In this document: positions 33,701-44,141 of the stretch, one piece after another
How the letters are laid out: every line of letters starts with the position of its first letter
Position numbering within the stretch: position 1 is the stretch's first letter
NCBI GenBank assembly: GCA_023213395.1
Contig: CM041465.1
Span: forward strand, 128,905,741 to 128,969,740
Length of the DNA stretch: 64,000 nucleotides
Direction: 5' to 3'
Source of the DNA: Cycas panzhihuaensis
Lineage: Eukaryota > Cycadophyta
Notes under the pieces: generated by a model
Told to the model about the DNA's origin: nothing
Seen by the model: the letters and a program-made list of their open reading frames with translations, nothing else
The model's database searches: none
Made by a program: the position numbers and the translations under genes

Positions 33701-35390
33701 ATTGCTTGAGACATAGAAGATCACACCCATGAAATTTCTAAGATGCCTCCAAATCAAAAATTCGAGCCAAAAGTGAAAAATTATGGCAAAACATGAATTT
33801 GTTGCCACTTGCTAAACGTGCCTGCAAACATTGAAATTCACCGCTACGTGCAAAAATTGACTTTGGGCTATATTACGTACCCTAAGCCTATTTAATTAAA
33901 TAATTTTTAATTTTGTTTGGATTCTATTCCCTCAAACACAAAGCATAATGGTCATATTAAGAGAGTACATGACCAAGCCCAGAACATAAAGTGTTAAATG
34001 ATAAATTTTAGCCTCTAAATTGATTTTTGGTAAGTTATTGTCATGGTTCTCCAAGTCCAACTTTGAAACTGTCAATTGTAATGCAAAGAGGATTTAGAGG
34101 GCTTCGAGATGACTGGTCACTTGAACTTGTTTGATAAGGTTTGGTACAAATTTTAATTGTTGAAAGTAGATGAAGTGATAATTAATGAGTTTTGTAAGTT
34201 CATCATTTGTTAACTTAAGGGCATATTTACACCCAATGGTTCCAACATACATTTGAGATTTTGGTTGATGCATTTTTTAAAGTGAAGATATACTAAAAAA
34301 GGAAGTAAATTGGCTCATATCAAACATTTAGTGCATTTTCAGGAACATTAGAATCTTATTTGATGATAAAAAGAGAGAGAGTGCTATCATTTAATTGTTG
34401 GGATTTTGGAGATATTGATTGTTAATTGGAAGGTAGTCTTTTTCTCAATTCATAAGGCTAGGAGTAGAAAATAGTTGACACCACCTTATTTTATGATCAC
34501 CTAGTTGCAATATTTTGTTGATGAAAAAGCTTTTGGTGAAGTTGAAGTTGCATCAGTTGATTCTTTGATATGGTGATATTAAAGATATTGTTGGCATTTT
34601 TTGTCTCAAATTGTCGATGGATTACATGGTTAATTGAAGGGAAAAAATGATTTAAAATATAAGAATATCGTGAGCAATAAACCTCGTACTCGAAATGCAT
34701 CCTAGTAAGTAGCGAGTGCACCGATTTATTATCCATGTGGGTCGATGATGGATGTAAACAATAAGGATGTTGCATGCATGGTTTCTTAAATGACAAAAGC
34801 GTTGATCAACTCCAACATATAGGATGTGAAGGAGTATGGATGGGAAATGCTCTGAAGTTCAAAATATGAAGGAGTTCAACCATCATTTATACTTTTGCCT
34901 AAAGATAGAGATAGATTAGGTATATTGATGATCTTTGTTCACATGAAGTGGAGTAAACTTGCAGGTGACTTTTGTTGTACTGGTAGTAGTATGTACCAGC
35001 AACAAGGACAAGCATGAGAGATGTCACGTCAGTGCAGGATTGTATTTTACATATGGCAATTTTGTGCTTCATTTAGTCATTGCAGTTAAGATTTCACCAA
35101 TTGAAATCATGCAATGAATATGCAATCAGGATATCAACTGGATTGCAACAACTTACCTAAGTTATGATTGTAGGATTATTGTGCTATGTTAATATGATTG
35201 GGATGTAGGTAGTCATCTAAGATAATATCACTTTTAAGGATATGAACCCAATGTTGATTTTAAGCAAGGTGAAGACAAATTTCTTCTCAAGCATTGAAGA
35301 AGAAGGACAAGCATGAACAAGAAGTGCACATGAAGCAACTTAACAAAGAAAAAGTTGGTGATGTGACATGGAAGATATAGATTAAACATT
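30726..35390. other. LARD-1 internal region, no coding sequence seen
   Basis: Both strands were read for gag, protease, RT, RNase H and integrase motifs and none was found. Frames such as 31567-31187 (minus) look like chance. Confidence 0.75.
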
Positions 35391-35399
35391 AAGGGGGAG
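35391..35399 (+). other. LARD-1 polypurine tract
   Basis: AAGGGGGAG directly precedes the 3' LTR. Confidence 0.85.
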
Positions 35400-36001
35400 T
35401 GTTAGAAGTAATGTTTCATCTATGGTCAATCCATGGTGATAATTTAATAATGTCTAGTGGTGATATTATTGTGTTGGAGTCATTAGACATTAGGCATACT
35501 CTCTCAAAGTTGTGATAAGTGAAAACAACATTAATTGTTGTGAAAACTCTTATTTGATTGGTTGTTGTTAAGGTTCTTACACATGATCTTATTGGAGAGG
35601 ATTAGTGCAACCTCATTGGTCATTAATGAGGTAGATTACTTCTATATAAGAGCATGCTATATTCATTGTAATTTATGAAGACACCTATTGCTTCCCTAAT
35701 GGAACTTAGTGTGGTCTCATCATGCACTTTGTTGAATATCTTCAGTAATGGGATGTCATACATTTTATGATAGATGTTTCCTCATCTTGACGTTTTACCA
35801 TGTTAAACCTTGTATCTCAATATTGAATGTTTGATACTTAATTATTGTTCACTATTGATGATTGTATGCTCTTATGATGATCATGTGTTATACATTAGAC
35901 TTAATGGTGAATGCTTTATATTATAGTAATTAGATCTTGTGGTATTTGTAAGGTGTTTCATAATTGTCCTTGTGATGATATCAAACTCAAAAAATCTAAC
36001 A
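35400..36001 (+). repeat. LARD-1 3' LTR
   Basis: The 602-bp copy matches 30103-30710. It keeps the TATA-like CTATATAAGAG near 35641. CATGA follows. Confidence 0.9.
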
Positions 36002-36006
36002 CATGA

Positions 36007-36392
36007 GGCTTGAAGACATGTCAGGGACAATGTCAAAGTAAACATGACATGAGATTGAAATATAAATGAGTAGTTTAGGGATAGTTAGTGTGTCATACTT
36101 TAGTCAACATAAAGACAATTGCAATACAACAAAAAACTAGATGAAGCAACAAGCGGACCATGATGAACCAAAAGAAAATTTAAAGCTAGAGACTGGATGT
36201 ATGTAAGGATACAACCTTACAAATAGGCTTCAATGTAACAACAAGGCAAATTCAAGCTTGCAACAAGATTTTATTGACCATACCAAATAAGGAGGAAAGT
36301 AGGGGATGTTGCCTATGCCTTCAACCTACCTCTTCAAAGTCAGGTCCATGACATATTCCATGTTTCGATCTTGAAGAAAAAGGGCACCCCCC
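36007..36392 (+). pseudogene. Host chromovirus integrase C-terminus
   Basis: From about 36090 the plus strand reads a gypsy integrase C-terminal module: FKARDWMYVRIQPYK, then KFKLATRFY, then VGDVAYAFNLPLQSQVHDIF and HVSILKKKG. It runs directly into the CCCCC target duplication of Gypsy-B. Beyond Gypsy-B the reading continues as a chromodomain at 49565. This is the oldest layer that can be named, and it was the target of Gypsy-B and Copia-3. Confidence 0.75.
36388..36392. repeat. Left target-site duplication of Gypsy-B (CCCCC)
   Basis: CCCCC recurs at 49560-49564. A homopolymer is weaker evidence than a mixed sequence, but reading continuity of the host gene supports it. Confidence 0.75.
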
Positions 36393-37202
36393 TGTTGGGG
36401 CATAAAGTGAACATATGGCTGTGGGAAGACCAGAGGTAGGCTGAGTAACCTAAGATGTGCAGGTACGGACCGTACGGAGGTACGCACGAGGCAAAACAGT
36501 GAAGAAATCAGCATTCTGGGTACGTATGACAGGTGACCGGAATGGCACGCATCACGTACCAGTGGCGGAACGGAACCGAACGGAAGCGGTACGCACGACC
36601 GTACGGGACCAGTAGAGGCCTGGGAAGCTGCCAGACGTACGTACGGACGTACGAACTTAAAGAAGACATTAGTTAAGTGCATAACTAATGATTAAGGAAA
36701 GGGTACGTATGACTGAAGGGGTACGGTTATGACAGGCAGTCATAACCCTTCAGCCAAAAGGTACCAAGAAGCATACTTAAGGAGGTACGCATGAACCATT
36801 CGGTGAGGGTGAGAGCCGATTATCAAGCAAAGGTGCGGAAGCCAGCACGCATGACAGCCAGTTGGAGCAGCAATTAGTGATAAGTACCATCTAGGTACGC
36901 ATGTAACAGAAGGAATGTATGCTGCTGGAATGCACAGGAATGCATTCCACCGTGTAATTGAACTGATTACTTAATGAAAAGAAGAGTTACGTGGAAAGCT
37001 GTGTATTCTCTGTGTTTATGATGACGAAAGTGCTGAATATGTGTTGAATTGCGTCAGGTACCATTGTGGTGTAATTCTGTGAATAATCTGTGGAATGTAT
37101 GTGAATAACCATGTTGACAGTATCCTAACTAGACTATAGCTGGTGTAACCTTGACAAGTGCACTGTTCCCACAAGTGCAGTGGGAACAAACCCAAGTCAA
37201 CA
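36393..37202 (+). repeat. Gypsy-B 5' LTR
   Basis: The 810-bp copy begins TGTTGGGGC and ends AAGTCAACA. It is rich in GTACG words (for example CGTACGGACCGTACGG). The middle (about 36500-36660) is far more different from the 3' copy than the flanks are. Confidence 0.9.
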
Positions 37203-37216
37203 TTGGTTCCGTTGCC
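37203..37216 (+). other. Gypsy-B primer binding site
   Basis: TTGGTTCCGTTGCC directly follows the 5' LTR. It differs from the Gypsy-A site by two transitions. The primer tRNA was not identified. Confidence 0.65.
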
Positions 37217-37340
37217 TACGTCTGTTGAGGAGGGATAGGGCCTAGGAGTTTCAAGGAAAGGAATGTGTAAAGGGCAGAGGACCTTGGTCATGCCGTGATG
37301 GCGGTCAGAACTAAGCCACCGGCAGCCAGGGGACCTTCCA

Positions 37341-39020
37341 ATGCCACCTAAGAGGCCTTCAAAGGCGGAAGAGCCATAAAAGGATACTTCACCCAAAGAG
37401 AAGAAAAGCAGTAGACAAAGGGCATTAAGATGGTCGAAGGAATCAAAACTCAGAAGGGCGAGGAGATTAAGTTCGCAGAAAAACGAGACTAAGGGACAGT
37501 CCGTTGAAGGATCTGAGGCAAGTGGAGCCCAGACACCTCAAGAACAAGAAGAGGGAACTAATGGCGAACGTATGGTATTGACACCAGCCTCAATCAGAGA
37601 TGATTTATTTAGTTCAGAAATTGAAAGAAAACCAAAAGTGGATGAAAAACATCAAGGAACCTTAAAAGAGGGAAGTATACCTGTGGAGGACAGTCCGAAG
37701 GACCCAAGTGACAGCGAAAAGAAGGGGGAGGAAGGTCCCTCGGCATATTGGGAGAATAAGCTCACAAGACAGCTTTTTGAAGATTCATCAGAAAAGGGAT
37801 CTGATCAATCATATATTACAGTGACACCGTTAACTATACAAGTGCCAGGTGTAGTGGAACCGATATATATCAAAACTCCATTTAAGAATCCGTTGTTTGG
37901 GAAGGATAATACAGCAGTAGGCACTCCAAGTGCATCCCCGAAGGAGGGGAGAAGGGAAAAATCACCACCAGGTGGGACACCGTTGCAATCCCCCAAAATG
38001 GATGATTACAGAGACTTTGGAAAGTTGATTTTTAACGACACTTCAGATGCAACAGAACACATATATGTCTTTCAGAATCTGATTGATGTGAAAAAGATTA
38101 CAGACGAGAATGAAATCAAAGCTAGATTCGCCTGTACGCTGAGAGGAGTACCATTGGCATGGTACAAAGAAATAAACAAGAATGAGTCATAGGCCAAGAT
38201 TAAGGAAGCATTCGAGGAAAGATTTCAGAAGTTCCGCAATAACGAAGTAGTGGAAATCGCCTTAAGGGAAATTAAACAAAGGACGGGAGAGTCAGTGCTA
38301 ACCTACATCAGCAGAATGAAAATCATTGCGACCAGTATGATTAATGAAACGATAACTGACCACAACATGAAAAACTATTTTGTGAGGGGACTGAATGAAA
38401 AACTGAGGGCCATGATGCATGCCCATCCGTTGAAATCGTTTAAAAATGCCCAAGATTTAGCATTGGATTTTGAAATGGAGATGGATGCACAGGCAGGAGG
38501 ACACGATTCCCTATTATTGAGATTGCAAGACGAGATTAGGGAACTCAAACAAAACCAGTATAACCGACCCTTCTGCCAGGTAGGGATAACAGAAGAGGAA
38601 TTGGATTTGGAAGCATTAAGAAAAGAAGTGGCCAGGTTAAAAATCAGAAATAACAGAGAAGAAGAAGAAACAACGAAAAAAAAGGACAATGCCGGGAGAG
38701 TAACCAAATGGTGCCATATCTGTGAAGAGAATTCACATACCACTAAAGAATGTGAATTGAATCTAAAAAATAGTGCGTTGCACCAACAGGATAAATGGTG
38801 TCACATATGCGATGTAGATACGCATACGACTAAGGATTGTTTCTACAATCCCAGAGGGAAAGCCTACAGGGGACGAGGTAGGGGAAGGGGAGGCAACCCA
38901 CCTCGAAATGTTTACACAACGAGGGGTACACAAGAGCCCTCGAGAAAGAAACCACCAATGGATAGATGCCTCATTTGTTTGCAATTTGGGCACTGGAAGT
39001 TAGAATGCCCAACGAAATAG
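37341..39020 (+). pseudogene. Gypsy-B gag
   Basis: The frame runs about 560 codons from the ATG at 37341 (MPPKRPSKAEEP), with stops at 37377 and 38190. The later ATG at 37572 opens the longest clean part. The N-terminus is basic, then Pro/Ser/Glu-rich. The gag core (38010-38460) reads FACTLRGVPLAWYKEI, EAFEERFQKFRNNEV and SVLTYISRMKIIATSM. Three CCHC knuckles begin at 38712, 38799 and 38967 (CHICEENSHTTKEC, CHICDVDTHTTKDC, CLICLQFGHWKLEC), all C-x2-C-x4-H-x4-C. Half of a fourth (SDHKTEDC) lies beyond the stop in another frame near 39070. Gag would form particles and bind RNA. Confidence 0.9.
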
Positions 39021-39345
39021 GAATACGAATGTAAACCGTCAGATGTAATAGTCAGGCCCAAGTGACCATAAGACAGAGGATTGTAAAGGGAAGGCCAAAG
39101 CTACCAATTTAATGACGATCATACCGTAAAACGAAAACGAAACTCCATAATAAGCAGAAGGAGAAACAGAACGAAGGATATCCAGATCCGCCAACGGAAA
39201 TGGATCGGTTTAAAAAGCAAAACAAGTATTGGATGGCTTAATGAGAAGAGAATACATTACCGATGGGAAAACTGGAAACTAAAATGCGTATACGCATTTT
39301 AAGAATAAACAGAAAGAAAAGGAGAATATACCAGAAGAGCCTAAG
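39021..39345 (+). other. Gypsy-B gag-pol junction
   Basis: This is decayed sequence between the last full knuckle and the protease frame, including a frameshifted fourth knuckle near 39070. No separate gene was seen. Confidence 0.5.
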
Positions 39346-40449
39346 GTGCAGCCTCAGATGGTGCAAATGGAGGAACTATTTAAAGGATTTCTAGTGGAAG
39401 ACATTCCGAGAATGCTACTGCTAATGGAGAATCTGGTCAAACAGCTACAGTTGACCATCCCCCTATGCCAAGTCATTGATTGGATTAAAGGAGGAGTACT
39501 ACAACAAGGAATTACAAAGAGTTTGAAGCAAATAATGGCATCATTCGATATGGATCCAATGGTAACAATGATGGTACTGGGAGAAACATTCCCAAGAGTA
39601 ATCGTTGATGGAGGCGCAGTAGTAAACGTATTACCAGCTTCGACATGGCAGAAACTAGGAAGCCCGAAGTTGGAAGCAGCAACCTATTCGTTGAAATTGG
39701 CCAACGAATTATTGGTACGACTTATGGGGAGATTGGCCGACATCAAGGTGGATGTGGCAGGGATTGTGGTAAGAATTGATTTCACAATCGTAGAAACAGA
39801 GAAAGGGGCAACGCCCTATCCAGCACTCTTGGGGAGGCCATGGTTATATAAAACACAATGCCTCCAAAATTGGAAAAATGTGACCTTTACCTTATCGGAT
39901 AATGGAAATAAAGTAGTATTACCGATGCTAGGAAGAAACTCCATCGAAATGATACCAGACGAGGGATCCAGCATGACTATCATGAGCGACACAACATTCT
40001 CTTCCATTGGGGAAGAACACCTCTGTCATACTGCGGAAGAGCCCACTACATCGACCAATTACCAGAAAGAAGAACTGATCTATTTCGGGGAAATATACAA
40101 CTCTTCGGATGACGAACACAGAATGAGGTTCGTGGATTATTGGCTGCAGGATGCATATGAAGTAAACTCTTCTTCTTATAGATGTAATTTATTATCCAAA
40201 TGTGTAACTAAAGACATTGATGATAATTTAGATTCTTTTGAGTATATGATGACTAATGATAGTTTAAGGGATGACAGCAAACTAGACCAACAACCCCCTA
40301 GTTTACCTAATATTTTTCATAGTTTTGTAGTAGCTAATAATAATCCCGACATCCCTTCTACATCAGGCGTGGGTCCTGAGGTAGATTCCCTACCCCCCGC
40401 GTATTACAACCTGAGGAAGGAAGTAATATTCCTTCCTTCTCTTCCTTAG
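39346..40449 (+). pseudogene. Gypsy-B protease
   Basis: The open frame encodes 367 residues. An N-terminal segment (LCQVIDWIKGGVLQQGITKS) precedes the active site VIVDGGAVVNVLPASTW with the catalytic Asp codon at 39607. LLGRPWLYKTQCLQNW marks the protease end near residue 165. The rest is an acidic linker (IYNSSDDEHRMRF) of unknown role. The TAG at 40447 separates it from the second gag-like region in the same frame, so both were once one polyprotein. Confidence 0.85.
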
Positions 40450-40486
40450 AAGTATACCCACCCAAAGAATCGATCCCTTCCAACGA

Positions 40487-40506
40487 TTGGCGCCAAAACC
40501 AGGGAA
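40487..40506 (+). other. PBS-like sequence before the second gag-like region
   Basis: TTGGCGCCAAAACCAGGG at 40487-40504 looks like a retroelement primer site of the TGGCGCC class and lies 13 bp before an ATG that opens a gag-like frame. It may be chance, or the scar of a recombination that brought in a gag from another element. Confidence 0.3.
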
Positions 40507-41400
40507 ATGGAAGGAGGATCACTGGTAAGTACTTCTAGAGATTCTGGTCTAGACAGTAGAATCATCATCCCAGAAGAAATAAATCATCAAATTTACATTG
40601 GGAAGTATATTAAGCCATTCTACGGAGAGCAGTTGTATGGGACTACCCACCTAACTCATTGTGTTGAATATTGGATAGAACACGGGAATTGGGACAAAAC
40701 CCAATGGCAACAGGATTTAGTATTGACCTTACGGGGAAAAGATTGGTATTGGTACCTAGCCCACCAAGCCATTCTTAAAAATTGGAAACAGTTACAAACG
40801 ATGTTTCGAATTCGATTCGATCATTCAACACAACTAGCCACTCCATTATTCTATGTAGGTCAAAACCCTAGGGAACATATACAAAAGTGTAAACAAAAAT
40901 GGATATCTTTAAGTATACCTAAACAAAATTGGCCTAACTATTTCTACCATACCTTGGGAAGAGTAGCCAAGGACTGGTTCCTCGGAAAGGAACAAAGTTT
41001 AGATGTGACTTGGGGAAACTTAAGGAAATCCTTTATAAAAACCTTTAGGCATACCTCAGAAAACAAGGAAATAGATAGCATCCTAAAACATATTAGATTA
41101 ATGAGTATAAAACTAGAACAAGAAGTGATAAACCAAGAAGAGATAGAATCAGTACATAGTGAAGAAGAAGAAGTTATGAATTACCCGGTAGAATTCACAG
41201 AACTCAATATGGGAGAAAGGAAGTTAGAAGATACTCCGGGACACAAAACTGGAAATATGGAAGATGTGGGAGTAACTAAGTTGAAAACCATTGAGATTAA
41301 TGTTGGCAGTCAAGACAATCCGAAACTCATTTCGAATTGGAAATTACTAGGATCATCAGACAGTAGCGGAAGCCTAGCAAATTGCTTGAAGAATTCATGA
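40507..41400 (+). pseudogene. Gypsy-B second gag-like region, two repeats
   Basis: This 297-codon open frame lies between protease and RT and shares their frame. Residues about 30-120 form a first gag-core-like repeat: KPFYGEQLYGTTHLTHCVEY, LVLTLRGKDWYWYLAHQAI and WKQLQTMFRIRFDHS. Residues about 120-200 form a second: PREHIQKCKQKWISL, FYHTLGRVAKDWFLGKEQS and WGNLRKSFIKTFRHTSENKE. The pattern (leucine-rich helix, aromatic W-Y, then W..L...F...F) is that of retrotransposon gag. No CCHC knuckle follows. An acidic tail (SVHSEEEEVMN) leads to IEINVGSQDNPKLISNW, which joins RT. Gypsy-A has the same two repeats in the same place. A role as a second capsid-like or packaging domain is inference. Confidence 0.7.
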
Positions 41401-43260
41401 CGATTTGCATGGTCGTACAAGGACCTAAAAGGCATTCCTCCGGAAATAGGAATGCATCACATCGACTTAGTGGAAGATGCGAAACCGGTAAAACAGAGGC
41501 CATACCGGATGAATCCCAAATATAAAGAAAAAGTGAAGGCCGAACTCGACAAAATGTTGGAAACAGGCTATATTTACGAAATCGACTACAGTGATTGGGT
41601 GAGCCCTGTAGTGGTAGTTCCCAAGAAGAATGAGAAAATTCGTGTCTGTGTGGACTACAGACAGCTAAACAAGGTAACAAAGAAGGATCCATTTCCATTA
41701 CCTTTTACAGAGAATATTCTAGAAGCAGTTGGAGGGAATGAGATTTACTCCTTCACCCATGGATTCAGCGGGTACAATCAAGTGCAGATTGCACCAGAGG
41801 ATCAAGCGAAAACCACATTCGTGATGGAATGGGCAACATATGCATATAAAGTGATGTCATTCGGTCTTACGAATGCACCAGCTACATTTCAACGAATTGT
41901 AATCAATATATTTCGAAAATTTATCGGAGAAAAATTTGCGGTATTCTTAGACGACTGGACATTGTACGGGTTAATGAAGGATCACATGGAGAATTTGAGG
42001 GAAATGTTACAGACATGCCGTGAAAGCAAGTTGTGCCTGAATCCAGAAAAGTGTACCTTCCTGGTATCCTTCGGAAACTTATTGGGGCATATAGTCAGCA
42101 AGGAAGGATTGCTGATAGATCCAGCTAAGGTATCTGCAATTCTGTACTTCCCTACGCCACTTACAAGGAAACAACTGAAAGGTTTCTTGGGGTTGATGGG
42201 ATACTACATAAAGTTCATCGGGGGGTATGCATACATATCAGGACCCCTGGAGGAATTATTGAAAAAGAACATTGAATGGGCATGGACGGAGGAACAGCAA
42301 TAAGCGCTTGAAACATTGAAACAAGCTATCGTAGCAGCACCTATACTGCGATTTCCAGATTGGAAGAAGACCTTCCATGTGCATGTGGATGCGTCACAAT
42401 ACGCTATTGGATGCGTATTGGCACGGCCTAGTGACGACAAGACAGATCATCCGATCTACTTCGCCAGTCGAAAACTTACAAAAGCTGAGCAGAATTACAT
42501 GATGACAGAAAGGGAAGCACTCAGCATGGTATATGCATTGCAAAAATTTCGACATTATCTATTATCAAATCCATTTTTATTCTTCGTCGACCACCAAGCA
42601 TTGATGTATTTGGTGAATAAACCGATCATGCGAGGGCGAATCAGCAGGTGGTTGATGTTGTTCCAGGAATTTTCTTTCAAGATCATTGTGAAACCCGGAA
42701 AAGCCCATATCATCTTGGATCAGTTGTCAAGAATTACAAACGAGGAAAAAGCAACGAGGGTGCCAGACGACTTTCCAGACGCAGCTCTATTCAGTGTGGA
42801 AGCGGTTCCAACTGACTGGTATGAGGGAATGCCAGAATACTTAGCGACTGGAGAAGTATTAGCAGAATTGGATCACGCAGGAAAAAGAAATTTTATCAGA
42901 AAAGCGGAGCCATATCAACTAATCAATGGAGAATTATACAAATTGGGGCCAGATAAAGTGTTACGACATTGTGTTCGACCGCACGAGATCAACCAAATCA
43001 TGTCGCAAGCGCACGAAGGAGTAGCGGGTGGACACATGGGCAAATTGGCCACATGGCGAAAAAATTTGATGTTCGGATTTTGGTGGCCATCCATGTTCAA
43101 GGATGTCAAGAAGTGGATTCAAGCTTGCGACTATTGCCAACGGGTTGGGAAACCCAATCGACAGGATTTCCAACCTCTACATCCCATTTTACCTTTGGCA
43201 CCATTCGAGAAATGGGGACTCGACTTCGTGGGGCCAATTAAACCAGGCGCTCGTCGATAG
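41401..43260 (+). pseudogene. Gypsy-B RT, RNase H and integrase N-terminus
   Basis: After the TGA at 41398 the frame continues FAWSYKDLKGIPPEIGMHH into RT: KPVKQRPYRMNPKYKEK, SPVVVVPKKNEKIRVCVDYR and FGLTNAPATFQRIVINIF. The catalytic FLDDW has its Asp pair at 41950 and 41953. LLGHIVSKEGLLIDP and GFLGLMGYYIKFI follow. A TAA at 42301 is followed by RNase H: FHVHVDASQYAIGCVLARPS, LTKAEQNYMMTEREALSMVY and FFVDHQALMYLV. The integrase zinc region (43000-43140) reads HEGVAGGHMGK and ACDYCQR. The first catalytic Asp is at 43222 in GLDFVGP. A TAG follows at 43258. Confidence 0.95.
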
Positions 43261-43565
43261 AAAGCCCGATACATTCTGGTGGCAACTGATTATATGACGA
43301 AGTGGGTAGAAGCGCGAGCATTAAGGAAAGATGATGCGGAAAGTACAGCGCGATTTCTGTACGAGGTGGTGATTACACGATTTGGATGCCCCTTGGAGAT
43401 TGTAAGTGACCAAGGCACCCACTTTCTAAATCAAATTATAGAAACACTAACATCAACGTTTATGGTAAGCCATCGAAAATCTACTCCGTATTACCCGAGA
43501 GCAAATGGCCAAGCAGAAAGTTCGAACAAGATAATCGAGAATTGCTTGAGGAAGATATGCGACAT
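43261..43565 (+). pseudogene. Gypsy-B integrase core, part before the insertion
   Basis: The frame carries VATDYMTKWVEARALRK, VSDQGTHFLN (Asp at 43408) and NGQAESSNKIIENCL (Glu at 43516). The Asp and Glu are 36 codons apart, giving D,D-35-E with all three residues kept. Chromo-2 interrupts the gene at 43565. Confidence 0.95.
43561..43565. repeat. Left target-site duplication of Chromo-2 (GACAT)
   Basis: GACAT recurs exactly at 46189-46193. Removing the insertion and one copy keeps the integrase frame. Confidence 0.95.
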
Positions 43566-44116
43566 TGTAGCGACCTTACAGAATTCTTCTAACAGATTTT
43601 ATAGAAATAGACAAAATATCCACCAAATGCACTTGCAAAATATCCAATCAAGAGAGCAATAATACAAATCCACTTGAATACAAATATAAAATGGTATGAA
43701 ATTAATATAAAGTAATAGATACAACGTTACTAAAAGATTTCGCAAATTACTGACGATAAAGAATCCCTCTTCGAGGCGAGGTTCCCTCCACAAAGCTGCT
43801 CAAAAGGGCCGAAAATACTGTAATCCAAGACTTCTTCTTCGATGATCCAAAATGATTCCGCAAATCCTCCTTAAATAGACGACCGAAAGATAGTTATAGA
43901 AGTCGGCCAGAAAAGGGGGATAAACCTGCCCAAAACTAATATTAGAAGTCGGCCAAAACTCCTCCAAAAACTAATAGGCTGAAAACTTTAAATAGTCATA
44001 ACTTTTGATACAGATGTCGGAATTAAGTTTCGTCTGGACCGTTGGAATCGTCATTTACAGAGCTTTGATTTGAATGGTCATATGCTATACTTTTGACCAT
44101 ATTTTGGAATGCTACA
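43566..44116 (-). repeat. Chromo-2 3' LTR
   Basis: The copy starts TGTAGCGACC and ends GGAATGCTACA on the plus strand. Confidence 0.95.
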
Positions 44117-44135
44117 ATTCCCCTTCCCTTAAAAT
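44117..44135 (-). other. Chromo-2 polypurine tract
   Basis: The minus strand reads AAGGGAAGGGGAAT directly before the LTR. Confidence 0.8.
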
Positions 44136-44141
44136 AATACT

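Larger units (their letters stand above)
30103..36001 (+). mobile_element. LARD-1: large retrotransposon derivative without genes
   Basis: Two LTRs of about 600 bp, perfect CATGA target duplications, an iMet-type PBS and a PPT define a 5.9-kb LTR element. The 4.7-kb internal part has no open frame longer than about 125 codons and no recognisable domain on either strand. The LTR start (TGTTAGAAAGTAATGTTTAAT) and the PBS resemble Copia-2, so its partner was probably a Copia element. Confidence 0.9.

Noticed and set aside
37016-37396. 126-codon minus-strand frame
   Set aside because: It spans the Gypsy-B LTR end and gag start on the antisense strand.
38375-38743. 122-codon minus-strand frame
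   Set aside because: It is the antisense shadow of Gypsy-B gag.
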